Source: Vitreoscilla sp. (lineage in GTDB: Bacteria > Pseudomonadota > Gammaproteobacteria > Burkholderiales > Burkholderiaceae). Taken from it: a stretch of DNA of 14,748 nt. The notes under the pieces were generated by a model. That model made no database searches. It was not told where the DNA came from and saw only the letters and a list, made by a program, of their open reading frames with translations. Where the stretch lies: NCBI GenBank assembly GCA_014378125.1, contig JACMOG010001014.1:1-14748 (forward strand). Reading direction: 5' to 3'. Below are positions 1 through 7,816 of the stretch, piece by piece; the stretch's first letter is position 1; each line of letters begins with the position of its first letter. The position numbers were made by a program, and so were the translations under genes.

Positions 1-267
1 CTGCGGCAGGCCACGCTGCATTTCTCGGCCGAGGCCGCGCAATGGGTGGCGCAGGAGGAGTGGCATCCACAGCAGCAGCTGAAGCCGGGGGCCGACGGCT
101 CGCTGCGCATGCGCCTCCCGTACTCCGACCACACCGAGCTGGTGATGGACGTGCTGCGCCACGGGCCCAACGTGCGCGTGTTGTCGCCTCCGGAGCTGGT
201 CGAGCAGGTGCGCGAGCAGCTGCAGCAGACGCTGGCCGCGTACGGGGACAAGGCGGCCGAATCGTGA
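1..267 (+). CDS. WYL-domain transcriptional regulator, C-terminal part (5' end outside window)
   Basis: Frame 1 is open from the first base to the TGA at 265-267, giving 88 C-terminal residues. The part seen has the pattern of the end of a WYL/WCX regulator of the DeoR/YafY type: a LHFSAEAAQWV strand, the E-W-H-P stretch, a 'DGSLRMRLPYSDHTELVMDV' segment and then 'VRVLSPPELVEQV' with a terminal helix. In this family the N-terminal helix-turn-helix binds DNA and the WYL/WCX part senses a ligand or nucleic acid; only the latter end is visible here. The stop overlaps the GTG start of greB (GTGA, 4 bp), so the two are probably translated from one message. The ligand and targets cannot be told. 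Confidence 0.82.
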   Translation: MRQATLHFSAEAAQWVAQEEWHPQQQLKPGADGSLRMRLPYSDHTELVMDVLRHGPNVRVLSPPELVEQVREQLQQTLAAYGDKAAES

Positions 268-827
268 ACAAGGCCTTCACCAAGGAGCCCGAGGGTGATG
301 ACGACGACGACGGCCCGTCGCTGCCGGCGCTGCCCGCGGGCGGCAAGAACTACGTCACGCCGGCGGGGCACGACCGCCTGCGCGCCGAGCTGCTGGGCCT
401 GATCGACGACGAGCGTCCGAAGATCGTCGAGATCGTGCACTGGGCCGCGTCCAACGGCGTCCGCAGCGAGAACGGCGCCTACAACTATGGCAAGAAGCGC
501 CTGCGCGAGATCGACCGCCGCATCCGCTTCCTGATCAAGCGGCTGGACATCGCCGTCGTGGCCGATCCGTCGGCCCACTTCGGCAGCGACCAGGTGTTCT
601 TCGGCGCCACCGTCACCTACGCCAACGACGCGGGCGACGAGCGCACCGTCACCATCAAGGGCATCGACGAGGTGGACTCGCTACAGGGCGAGGTCAGCTG
701 GGTGTCGCCGATCGCGCGTACGCTGCTCAAATCGCGCGAGGGCGACACGCTGCAGCTGGTGACGCCGGTGGGCGTCGAGACGATCGAGGTGCTCGCCGTG
801 CGCTACCCGGCGCCGGCCGCGTCCTGA
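264..827 (+). CDS. greB: GreB-like transcription elongation factor with altered catalytic tip
   Basis: A 187-residue protein starting at GTG 264, which overlaps the upstream stop; the open frame runs further upstream but that part is the shadow of the WYL gene. Gre factors enter the RNA polymerase secondary channel and stimulate cleavage of backtracked RNA. After an acidic 30-residue N-terminal extension (run of five Asp) come the GreB coiled coil (YVTPAG to about residue 95, with KKRLREIDRRIRFL) and the C-terminal FKBP-like domain (VFFGATVTYANDAG, SPIARTLL). E. coli GreB has 158 residues, so this one is long because of the N-terminus. At the coiled-coil tip the usual G-D-R-S-E-N-x-D-Y reads G-V-R-S-E-N-G-A-Y: V66 and A72 replace acidic residues, and E69 is kept. 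It may bind polymerase without stimulating cleavage. Family assignment is firm; loss of activity is inference. Confidence 0.95.
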   Translation: MNKAFTKEPEGDDDDDGPSLPALPAGGKNYVTPAGHDRLRAELLGLIDDERPKIVEIVHWAASNGVRSENGAYNYGKKRLREIDRRIRFLIKRLDIAVVADPSAHFGSDQVFFGATVTYANDAGDERTVTIKGIDEVDSLQGEVSWVSPIARTLLKSREGDTLQLVTPVGVETIEVLAVRYPAPAAS

Positions 828-853
828 CAACCATTGAAACCGGATCCATTGGA

Positions 854-1639
854 ATGAAGGCTCTTTCCCTGATCGCCGCGGCGCTGCTCGCCGCGGCCTC
901 GTCGCTTGCCACGCCCGCTCACGCCGCGTCCGCGAAGCAGATTCCCGTCTACGGCGTGCAGGTGGTGCACGCGTACCCGCACGACATCAACGCCTTCACC
1001 GAAGGCCTGTTCTACCTCAACGGGTACTTGTACGAGAGCACCGGCCTCGAAAGCCATTCGTCGGTGCGCAAGGTCAAGCTGGAGACCGGCCAGGTGGTGC
1101 AGCGCGCCACGCTGCCGGCCGACATGTTCGGCGAGGGCATCGCGCCGTGGAACGGCCGCCTGGTGGGCCTCACGTGGAAGGCGGAGGTCGGCTACGTGCT
1201 CGACCTCGAGAGCTTCGACACCAAGGGCCAGTTCGGCTATCCCGGCGAGGGCTGGGGCCTGACGCACGACGACACCGAGATGGTGATGAGCGACGGCACC
1301 GCCGACCTCCGCTTCCTGAACCCGACCACGCTGGTGGAGTCGCACCGCATCCATGTCACCGCGCAGGGCAAGCCCGTCGAGCAGCTCAACGAGCTCGAAT
1401 GGGTGGACGGCGAGATCTACGCCAACATCTGGCAGACCGACCGCATCGCGCGCATCGATCCGAAGACGGGCGACGTGGTGGGCTGGATCGACTGCAAGGG
1501 CCTGCTGCCGAAGAAGGACTTCATCCCCGAGCACACCGACGTGCTCAACGGAATCGCCTACGACCCGGCCACGAAGCGGCTGTTCCTGACGGGCAAGTTC
1601 TGGCCCAAGGTGTTCGAGGTCAAGCTGCTCAAGCGCTGA
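854..1639 (+). CDS. Glutaminyl-peptide cyclotransferase (glutamine cyclotransferase family), secreted
   Basis: A 261-residue protein with a clear signal peptide (MK, hydrophobic A/L stretch, cleavage near AHA-A at about residue 24), so it is probably periplasmic. Family enzymes cyclise N-terminal glutamine of peptides to pyroglutamate. The conserved five-bladed beta-propeller motifs are all there in order: AFTEGLFY, ESTGL, the GEGIAPW/LTWK pair, EGWGLT, SDGTADL, LNELEWVDG, ANIWQTDRI, LNGIAYD and LTGKFWPKVFEVKLL. Length is normal for a bacterial member. The ribosome binding site is weak (GGA just before ATG). The POT transporter begins 24 bp after the stop, which suggests co-transcription and a shared role with small peptides; that link is inference. 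Confidence 0.93.
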   Translation: MKALSLIAAALLAAASSLATPAHAASAKQIPVYGVQVVHAYPHDINAFTEGLFYLNGYLYESTGLESHSSVRKVKLETGQVVQRATLPADMFGEGIAPWNGRLVGLTWKAEVGYVLDLESFDTKGQFGYPGEGWGLTHDDTEMVMSDGTADLRFLNPTTLVESHRIHVTAQGKPVEQLNELEWVDGEIYANIWQTDRIARIDPKTGDVVGWIDCKGLLPKKDFIPEHTDVLNGIAYDPATKRLFLTGKFWPKVFEVKLLKR

Positions 1640-1654
1640 CCCTTTCCATTGACC

Positions 1655-1658
1655 GGAG
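1655..1658 (+). promoter_or_regulatory. Ribosome binding site deciding a TTG start for the POT transporter
   Basis: GGAG lies 5 bp before TTG 1664. The earlier in-frame TTG at 1649 has only a pyrimidine-rich stretch before it, so 1664 is the better start. Confidence 0.6.
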
Positions 1659-1663
1659 CCGTC

Positions 1664-3109
1664 TTGTCGATTGCCGCCCCCTTCTTCGATCCCGCGCACC
1701 CGCGCCGGGACACCGCGTTCCTGGGCCACCCCGTGGGCCTCGCCTGGCTGTCGGCCTGCGAGCTGTGGGAACGCTTCTCGTACTACGGCATGCAGATCCT
1801 GCTGGCCCTGTACCTCACCAAGTACCTGTTCCTGCCGGAGCACATCGGCAGCGTGATGGGCATCGGCGCCGTGCGCGCGGCCGTGGAGGTTTCCTTCGGG
1901 CCGCGCACGCCGCTGCAGCTGGGGCTGTTCATCGCGGGCCTCTACTCGGGCCTCGTCTACCTCATGCCGATCTTCGGCGGCATCGTGGCCGACCGGCTGC
2001 TGGGGCGCACGCGCACGGTGGTGCTCGGCGCGTGCCTGATGGCGCTGGGCCACTTCATGATGGCGTTCGAGGCCAGCTTCTTCATCGCCATCGCCTGCCT
2101 GCTGGCGGGCGTGGGCTGCTTCAAGGGCAACATCGCGGCGCAGGTGGGCGCGCTCTACGGACCCGACGACAAGCGCAACGCCACCGCGTTCCAGATCTTC
2201 CTGATGGCGGTGCAGATCGCCGTCATCGCCGCGCCCATCGTGTGCGGCACGCTGGGCGAGAAGGTCGGCTTCCACTGGGGCTTCGGCGCGGCCGGCGTGG
2301 GCATGCTCATCGGCCTGGCCACCTACCTGGCGGGTCGCCGCTGGCTGCCGCCAGAGCCGGCGTCGCGCTCGGGCGACGCCACGGTGGCGCAGCCGCCCCT
2401 CACCCGCGCCGAGCTCAAGCGCCTCGTGCTGCTCGTCTGCCTGCTGCCCGTCATGGTGCTGTCCGTCATCGGCAACACCCAGCTCAACCTGGGCTTCAGC
2501 GTGTGGTCGGACAAGCACATGGACCTGCTGATGTTCGGCTGGCAGGTGCCCGTCACGTGGCTGGCGATGGTCGACGCCGTCGTGAGCACCATCACCGGCG
2601 CCGCCACCATCGCGTTCTGGTTGTGGTGGAGCCGGCGCCGCGAGGAGCCCGACGAGCTGACCAAGATGGCCATCGGCTCGCTGATCTCGGCCGGCGGCCC
2701 GGCGTTGATGGCCGTGGCCGGTGCGATCGTCGATACCACGCATGCCAAGGTGGGCCCGATCTGGACGCTGGCGTTCACCATCCTCAACGACATCGGCTTC
2801 TCCAACGTGCTGGGCATCAGCCTGGCGCTGTTCTCGCGCGTGGCGCCGCGCCAGCTCGTCGGCCTGGCCATCGGCATCTACTACCTGCACCTGTTCGCGT
2901 CGTTCAGCGTGGCGGGCTGGCTGGCCGGCTTCATGGAGGTGTGGTCCAACCGCGACTTCTGGGCGCTCCACGCCGTGCTGGTGGCGGTCGGCGGCGTGCT
3001 GCTGTTCGGCGCCCGCGCGTTGTTCGGCCACCTGCTGTCCACCGAAACCCTGGCCGCCGAGCGGGCCGCCCTGGCAGCGGACGCGCCCGCGCTCGCACCC
3101 GCGCGCTGA
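1664..3109 (+). CDS. POT/PTR2-family proton-dependent oligopeptide transporter
   Basis: A 481-residue inner-membrane protein, TTG start chosen from the GGAG at 1655-1658. POT transporters import di- and tripeptides with protons. The family signature ExxERFxYYG is present at residues 33-42 (ELWERFSYYG), next to the first membrane helix, followed by many hydrophobic helices and the loop ADRLLGRTRTVVLGA after helix 3. A later segment (SNVLGISLALFSRVAPRQL) matches the conserved second-half region. Length and helix pattern fit a 12-14 helix member. It follows the glutamine cyclotransferase by 24 bp and is probably in the same transcript. Substrate range cannot be read from sequence; some family members carry other small molecules. 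Confidence 0.93.
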   Translation: MSIAAPFFDPAHPRRDTAFLGHPVGLAWLSACELWERFSYYGMQILLALYLTKYLFLPEHIGSVMGIGAVRAAVEVSFGPRTPLQLGLFIAGLYSGLVYLMPIFGGIVADRLLGRTRTVVLGACLMALGHFMMAFEASFFIAIACLLAGVGCFKGNIAAQVGALYGPDDKRNATAFQIFLMAVQIAVIAAPIVCGTLGEKVGFHWGFGAAGVGMLIGLATYLAGRRWLPPEPASRSGDATVAQPPLTRAELKRLVLLVCLLPVMVLSVIGNTQLNLGFSVWSDKHMDLLMFGWQVPVTWLAMVDAVVSTITGAATIAFWLWWSRRREEPDELTKMAIGSLISAGGPALMAVAGAIVDTTHAKVGPIWTLAFTILNDIGFSNVLGISLALFSRVAPRQLVGLAIGIYYLHLFASFSVAGWLAGFMEVWSNRDFWALHAVLVAVGGVLLFGARALFGHLLSTETLAAERAALAADAPALAPAR

Positions 3110-3187
3110 CAGGCGTCTCGCGCAGGCAGGCGCGGGCGCATGGCTTGCCGCCTCGAGACGACCTGAAATCGTCCCGAGGAACCCGCC

Positions 3188-4174
3188 ATGCCCACGCCGC
3201 TCCGCACCATGCACGCCCTCCTGATCCGCCGCTTCGGCGGCCCCGAAGTGGTCGAGTTCGCCGAGACCTCCGTGCCCGAGCCCCGGGCCGGCGAGGTGCT
3301 GCTGAAGGTGGAGGCCGCCAGCCTGAACCCCGTCGACTACAAGATCCGCGGCGGCAAGTACCCGCTCGTGAAGGACGACAAGCTGCCCTATGTGTTGGGC
3401 CGCGACTTCTGCGCCACCGTGGCGCACTCCGACGACCCGGCCTGGCCGGCCGGCACGCTGGTGCACGGCCTGCTGGAGATCGAGCACGGCAGCTTCGCGC
3501 AGTACACGGTGGCGCGCGCCGACGAGCTCGTGCGCGTGCCCGGCACCATCGACCGCCTGGTCGCGGCGGCCGTGCCGCTGGCAGGCCTCACCGCGTGGCA
3601 GGGCCTGTTCGACCACGGCGGCCTGCAGGCCGGCCAGCGCGTGCTGATCCACGCCGGTGCCGGCGGCGTGGGCCACCTCGCGGTGCAATTCGCCAAGGCG
3701 CGCGGCGCCCATGTCATCACCACGGTGTCCCCGGACGACGTGGCCTTCGCGCACAGCCTGGGCGCCGACGAGGTGATCGACTACAAGGCCGAGCGCTTCG
3801 AGAACAAGCTGCGCGACATCGACCTCGTCTACGACCTGATCGGGGACGACACGCAGGAGCGGTCGTGGTCGGTGCTGAAGAAAGGCGGCACGCTGGTCTC
3901 CACCGTGCAGGAGCCGTCCAGGGAGAAGGCTGCCGCGATCGGCGTGCGAGCGATGCGCTACACGGCCGAGTCCAAGGCCGACCAGCTGCGCGAGATCGAC
4001 GCGTTGATCGAGTCGGGCAAGGTGAGACCGCAGATCGCCCGGCAGTTCGCGTACGGCGAGGCCAAGGCGGCGTTCGAGGCGCTCGAACACGGCCATGGCT
4101 CGGGCAAGCTCGTGCTGGACATGGCGGGCGTGATCGCCTCGCTGCCGGATCCGATCTACAAGCCCGGGGACTGA
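3188..4174 (+). CDS. NADP-dependent quinone oxidoreductase-like alcohol dehydrogenase (zinc-free MDR family)
   Basis: A 328-residue medium-chain dehydrogenase/reductase. GAGGA at 3176-3180 sits 7 bp before ATG 3188. The GroES-like N-terminal half (PEPRAGEVLLKV, SLNPVDYKIRGG) is followed by the Rossmann fold with the nucleotide-binding motif AGAGGVG at residues 156-162 and the usual LGADEVIDY. The cysteine cluster that holds structural zinc in true alcohol dehydrogenases is absent, placing it with zinc-free quinone reductases and enoyl reductases that use NADPH. It is separated by 78 bp from the transporter and likely has its own promoter. Its end faces the DUF748 gene across a palindromic repeat. 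The substrate is not identifiable. Confidence 0.93.
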   Translation: MPTPLRTMHALLIRRFGGPEVVEFAETSVPEPRAGEVLLKVEAASLNPVDYKIRGGKYPLVKDDKLPYVLGRDFCATVAHSDDPAWPAGTLVHGLLEIEHGSFAQYTVARADELVRVPGTIDRLVAAAVPLAGLTAWQGLFDHGGLQAGQRVLIHAGAGGVGHLAVQFAKARGAHVITTVSPDDVAFAHSLGADEVIDYKAERFENKLRDIDLVYDLIGDDTQERSWSVLKKGGTLVSTVQEPSREKAAAIGVRAMRYTAESKADQLREIDALIESGKVRPQIARQFAYGEAKAAFEALEHGHGSGKLVLDMAGVIASLPDPIYKPGD

Positions 4175-4185
4175 GATGGGCCGAA

Positions 4186-4230
4186 GGGGTCAGGAATTGC
4201 CTGCGAAATACGCAGGGGATGCCAGACCCC
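4186..4230 (+). repeat. REP-like palindromic repeat, copy 1
   Basis: A 45-bp imperfect palindrome with outer arms GGGGTC/GACCCC (extended by AA/TT), middle arms GGAAT/ATGCC (imperfect) and inner arms CCTGCG/CGCAGG around an AAATA loop. It fills most of the gap between two convergent genes. A near-identical copy in the opposite orientation lies at 9604-9647. It could serve as a two-way transcription stop, but has no clear T-run apart from TTT at 4231-4233. Confidence 0.85.
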
Positions 4231-4245
4231 TTTGGCATGTGCAGG

Positions 4246-5331
4246 TCAACGGGTGATGAGGCCCTTCAACGTATTGACCACGCCTTTCACGCCGTCGCCC
4301 GCCGCTTCGCCCAACCCGGCGGCCAGGCGTAGCGCGAGGTGGTCGTCCAGCGAGAACTTCGGATCATCGGTTCGGCCGTCGAGCGTGAACTTCAACGAGA
4401 TCCGGCCGTCGCGCTTCAATGCCGCCAGCACGGCTCGCCGCTCGACGCCCGCGAAGGGGTGGGCCTCGGCTTCGCCGAACTCGAGCCCGGTGATCGTGAG
4501 CTGACCCGGCGCGTGCAAGGCACGGTTCGCCACGGTCGCATCCATCGAGAGATCCAGCGTGCCGTGGCGCACGCTGCGCCCGCCCAGGCGCAGCAGGTAC
4601 GCCTGCAGCGCCACCATGTCGACGCCGGCCAGCCGGATCGCCAGCGCCGCGTCGTGCGCGGCCGGCGTCAGGCTGCCCTTGAGCGACACCTGGCCGTCGC
4701 GCTCCACGCCCTTGAGCGTGCCCGCGAGGTCGAGCGCGATCGGCTGCGCGATCGCCGGCAGGGCGAGGCCCGACACGGTGCCGTGCACGCCGTCGAAGTG
4801 CAGGTGCTGCGTGCGGGCACCCTCCAGCGTGGTGTCGTAGAGGTCCACGGCCATGCGGTCGAACCACATGTGCTGCAGGATCAGCGAAGTGACCGGCGCG
4901 CCTGCCGGGGCCTGCATCCGAACGGCGTTGGCGCGCGAGGTGTCGCGCAGCGCCGGCAGGATCGTGAGGTGGCCGGGCGTGCGCAGCAGCGCCAGCGTGC
5001 CGTGGGACCCGCGCCCGCCGGCGATCGCCGGCGGCTCGCCGCGGCGGTAGGCCCACAGGCTGGCGGCGCCGATGTCCACGGCCACCTGCCTGGCGCTGAA
5101 CTCTTCGCCGGACGGCCACGCACCCGGCGTGTCGCTGGCCGCCACGCGCACGTCGTGCAGCGTCACGGTGGGGTAGTTCAGCGAGATCGAGCCCACCGTG
5201 GTGCGCGGCCCCAGTGCCTGCAGGATGCGATGCTTCGCGTCGTGCGCGGCAAAGATCACGCCGCCCAGCAGCGCGGCGGCGACCACCGCGCCGGCGAGCA
5301 ACAGGCGGCGCCGCTCGACGAGCCAGCTCAA
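4246..5331 (-). CDS. DUF748/AsmA-like membrane-anchored protein
   Basis: A 361-residue protein. I place the start at TTG 5331 because it overlaps the spoT stop as TTGA, a 4-bp coupling; the same frame runs open far upstream but only as a shadow of spoT. Residues about 8-30 form one N-terminal membrane helix (LLLAGAVVAAALLGGVIF) after a basic cap (VERRR), with the rest outside the cytoplasm. The following pattern (PRTTVGSISLNYPTVTLHDV, then short repeated beta-like stretches and 'DLAGTLKG', 'DLSMDATVANRALHAPGQL') resembles DUF748 and AsmA-type proteins that bridge the envelope and act in lipid transport or outer-membrane homeostasis. That role is by family resemblance only. It is the last gene of the spoT transcript. 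Confidence 0.75.
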   Translation of the reverse strand: MSWLVERRRLLLAGAVVAAALLGGVIFAAHDAKHRILQALGPRTTVGSISLNYPTVTLHDVRVAASDTPGAWPSGEEFSARQVAVDIGAASLWAYRRGEPPAIAGGRGSHGTLALLRTPGHLTILPALRDTSRANAVRMQAPAGAPVTSLILQHMWFDRMAVDLYDTTLEGARTQHLHFDGVHGTVSGLALPAIAQPIALDLAGTLKGVERDGQVSLKGSLTPAAHDAALAIRLAGVDMVALQAYLLRLGGRSVRHGTLDLSMDATVANRALHAPGQLTITGLEFGEAEAHPFAGVERRAVLAALKRDGRISLKFTLDGRTDDPKFSLDDHLALRLAAGLGEAAGDGVKGVVNTLKGLITR

Positions 5332-7604
5332 GGCTTCACGCGCGCGGCGCGCAACACCGACGACGAGCGCTTCAGCGTGCGCAGCACGTCGGCCAGGTGC
5401 AGGCGGTCGCGCACGCTCACCAGCAGGCGCAGGTCGGTGGTCTCCGCGGCGCGCTCGTCGCTCATGTCGATGTGCGTGATGTCGGCCTCGGCCGCGCTGA
5501 TGGCCTGGGCCACCTGCGCCAGCGCGCCCTTGGTGTTCTGCACCAGCACGCTCACCGAGGTCTCGAACGGGCGCGTGAGCACCTCGGCCCAGTCGACGTC
5601 CATCCAGCGCTCGCCGTCGCGCTCGCGCAGGCGCTTGCCCAGGGTGCACTCCTGGGTGTGCCCGCTGTGGCCTTCCCCGCCCAAGTAGCCTGCCACCTCG
5701 TCGCCCGGGATCGGGCGGCAGCAGGTGGCCAGTTGCACCGACGCGCCCTCGCTGCCGTCGATCTCGACCACGTTCTGGCCCACCTGCGCCTCGTTGTCGG
5801 CGAAGCGGCCCAGGGTGAGGGCGATGGCGCCGGGCCGCGTGCCGCGCTCGCCCAGCAGCTGCGCCAGCCGCTTGGCCACGATGGAGGCGATCTTGCGGCC
5901 CAGGCCGATGTCCACCATCAGGTCGGCGCGGCTGCGGCTGCCGCTCCAGCGCGTGAGCGACTGCCACAGGCCGGCGTGCTCGTCGTCGTCGGCGGGCACC
6001 GTCATGCCCTCGTTGCGCAACGCCTGCGTGAGCAGCTTCTCGCCCAGCAGGATCGACTCCTCGTGTTCCAGGTTCTTCAGGAAGTGGCGGATCTTGGAGC
6101 GCGCGCGCCCGGTGCGCACCGAGTTGAGCCACGACGGGTTGGGGCGCGCGTTGGGCGAGGTGCTCACCTCGACGACGTCGCCGCTCTTCAACTCGGTGCG
6201 CAGCGCCACCGGCTCGCCATTGACCTTGGCGGCCACGCAATGGTCGCCCACGTCGGAGTGGATGGCGTAGGCCAAGTCGATGGGCGTGGCGCCGCGCGGC
6301 AGCGCCAGGATCTTGCTCTTGGGCGTGAACACGTACACGGCCTCGGGGAACAGGTCGATCTTGATGTGTTCCAGGAACTCGCTGGAGTCGTGCGAGTCGC
6401 TCTGGATGTCGATGAGCGACTGCAGCCACATCGCGCCCAGGCGTTGCGCCTCGTCGGGCCGCTGGCCCTCCTTGCCGTCCTTGGACAGGGCCTTGTACAT
6501 CCAGTGCGCCGCGATGCCGGCCTCGGCCACCGCGTGCATCTCCTCGGTGCGCAGCTGGAACTCCACCGCCGTGCCCAGCGGGTTCACCAGCGTGGTGTGC
6601 AGCGACTGGTAGCCGTTGGCCTTGGGGATCGCGATGTAGTCCTTGAAGCGGCCCGGCACCGGCTTGTACATGCCGTGCAGCGTACCCAGCGACAGGTAGC
6701 ACTCGGGCAGCGAGTTGACGACGATGCGAAAGCCGAAGATGTCGTTGACCTGCGCGAAGCCGGCGTGCTTCTCGCGCATCTTGCGGTAGATGGAGAAGAC
6801 GGTCTTCTCGCGGCTGTAGACGGTGACCTTGGTGCGCGCCTCGGTGAACGACTTCTCCACGTCGCGCCGCATGCGGTCGACGATGTCGCGCCGCGTGCCA
6901 CGCGCGCGCTCCAGGGCCTTGGCCACGGCGGCATACCGCCAGGGGTACATGAAGCGGAAGGACAGGTCCTGCAGCTCGCGGTACATCTGGTTCAGGCCCA
7001 GGCGGTGCGCGATGGGGGCGAAGATCTCGATGGTCTCGCGCGCGATGCGGGCGCGCTTGGCCGCGGCCATCGCGTCCATCGTGCGCATGTTGTGCAGCCG
7101 GTCGCACAGCTTGATGAGGATGACGCGCACGTCGCGCGACATCGCCAGCAGCATCTTGCGGAACGACTCGGCCTGGCCGTCCTCGCGCGTGGAGAACTGC
7201 AGCTTGTCGAGCTTGGTGAGGCCGTCCACCAGGTCGGCCGTTGGCGCGCCGAACAGGTCGATGAGCTCGGGCTTGGTGACGCCGCAGTCCTCGATGGTGT
7301 CGTGCATCAGCGCGGCCATCAGCGCCTGCGCGTCGAGCTTCCAGTCGGCCACCAGGCCGGTGACGGCCAGCGGGTGCGTGATGTAGGGGATGCCACTGGC
7401 GCGCAGCTGGCCCAGGTGGGCCTGGTCGGCGAACTTGTAGGCCTCGCGCACCTTCTTCAGGTCGGCCTTGCTCAGGTAGGTGAGCTTCTCGGACAGCTCG
7501 GCGAACGTGGTGACCTCGGCATGCTGCGGTGCAGCAGCCGGAATGCGCGCCAGGCCGTGCAGCTTGGCGGGCAGCAGGTCGGCGGCGAACGAACGAATAC
7601 TCAT
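5328..7604 (-). CDS. spoT: Bifunctional (p)ppGpp synthetase/hydrolase SpoT
   Basis: A 758-residue RelA/SpoT homologue that makes and degrades the stringent-response alarmone. In order: HD hydrolase domain (ITHP with H77, HDTIED at 101-106, CDRLHN at 167-172), so hydrolysis should be intact; synthetase domain (NDIFGFRIV at 288-295, SREKTVFSIYRKM); the RFKD motif at 319-322, of the RxKD type seen in bifunctional enzymes, followed by YIAIPKANGYQSLHT; a TGS domain (VYVFTPKSKILALPRGAT); a CC-type zinc-finger region (ATCCRPIPGDE, then H and C residues); and a C-terminal ACT domain ending the protein. It is complete and of usual length. In related bacteria it follows gmk and rpoZ in one operon; here a divergent glucanase gene lies between, so spoT must use a promoter within 7605-7816. 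Confidence 0.98.
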   Translation of the reverse strand: MSIRSFAADLLPAKLHGLARIPAAAPQHAEVTTFAELSEKLTYLSKADLKKVREAYKFADQAHLGQLRASGIPYITHPLAVTGLVADWKLDAQALMAALMHDTIEDCGVTKPELIDLFGAPTADLVDGLTKLDKLQFSTREDGQAESFRKMLLAMSRDVRVILIKLCDRLHNMRTMDAMAAAKRARIARETIEIFAPIAHRLGLNQMYRELQDLSFRFMYPWRYAAVAKALERARGTRRDIVDRMRRDVEKSFTEARTKVTVYSREKTVFSIYRKMREKHAGFAQVNDIFGFRIVVNSLPECYLSLGTLHGMYKPVPGRFKDYIAIPKANGYQSLHTTLVNPLGTAVEFQLRTEEMHAVAEAGIAAHWMYKALSKDGKEGQRPDEAQRLGAMWLQSLIDIQSDSHDSSEFLEHIKIDLFPEAVYVFTPKSKILALPRGATPIDLAYAIHSDVGDHCVAAKVNGEPVALRTELKSGDVVEVSTSPNARPNPSWLNSVRTGRARSKIRHFLKNLEHEESILLGEKLLTQALRNEGMTVPADDDEHAGLWQSLTRWSGSRSRADLMVDIGLGRKIASIVAKRLAQLLGERGTRPGAIALTLGRFADNEAQVGQNVVEIDGSEGASVQLATCCRPIPGDEVAGYLGGEGHSGHTQECTLGKRLRERDGERWMDVDWAEVLTRPFETSVSVLVQNTKGALAQVAQAISAAEADITHIDMSDERAAETTDLRLLVSVRDRLHLADVLRTLKRSSSVLRAARVKP

Positions 7605-7706
7605 GGCCTGAATTTAGCCTGATATGGCCCCCGGGCCGCCGCGGTCGGGAAATTGAGCTTGAACGGCGATCCCGCGCGCCGGACATACCCGGTTCAGGGG
7701 ATTCTT

Positions 7707-7720
7707 TGAAACCGCTTTCA
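7707..7720 (+). promoter_or_regulatory. LacI-family-type operator upstream of the glucanase gene
   Basis: TGAAACCGCTTTCA fits the TGNAANCGNTTNCA pattern typical of LacI/GalR-family operators at every fixed position. It lies in the 212-bp region shared by divergent spoT and glucanase genes, 97 bp before the glucanase start, and overlaps a TTGAAA sequence (7706-7711) that could be a -35 element. No LacI-type gene is in the window. Functional role is inferred. Confidence 0.6.
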
Positions 7721-7816
7721 TGAAGTGACCCGAAATGCGGTTCCAGGGAGTCAAATGCGCTCGCCCCGAACCCGACGCATGCGGACGCGTCGTCCCCAAA
7801 ACGACCGGAGACAACG

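Noticed and set aside
42..263. N-terminal extension of GreB from ATG 42
   Set aside because: This part overlaps the WYL gene out of frame and has shadow composition; GTG 264 fits the 4-bp GTGA overlap.
3110..3187. Possible hairpin CGTCTCG/CGAGACG between the transporter and the oxidoreductase
   Set aside because: Long loop and no T-run; too weak to call a terminator or regulatory site.
803..4096. Minus-strand open frame of 1097 codons opposite the first + genes
   Set aside because: His/Gln/Val/Arg-rich composition typical of the antisense of GC-rich coding DNA; the + strand holds four recognisable proteins here.
1147..4332. Plus-strand open frame of 1061 codons
   Set aside because: Arg/Ala/Gly/His-rich out-of-frame shadow running across three real genes.
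5214..7622. Plus-strand open frame of 802 codons opposite spoT
   Set aside because: Antisense shadow of spoT with His/Gln/Val/Leu bias.
5332..7686. Upstream part of the long minus-strand frame that contains the DUF748 protein
   Set aside because: It lies over spoT in another frame with Arg/Gly-rich shadow sequence; only the part after the spoT stop is protein-like.
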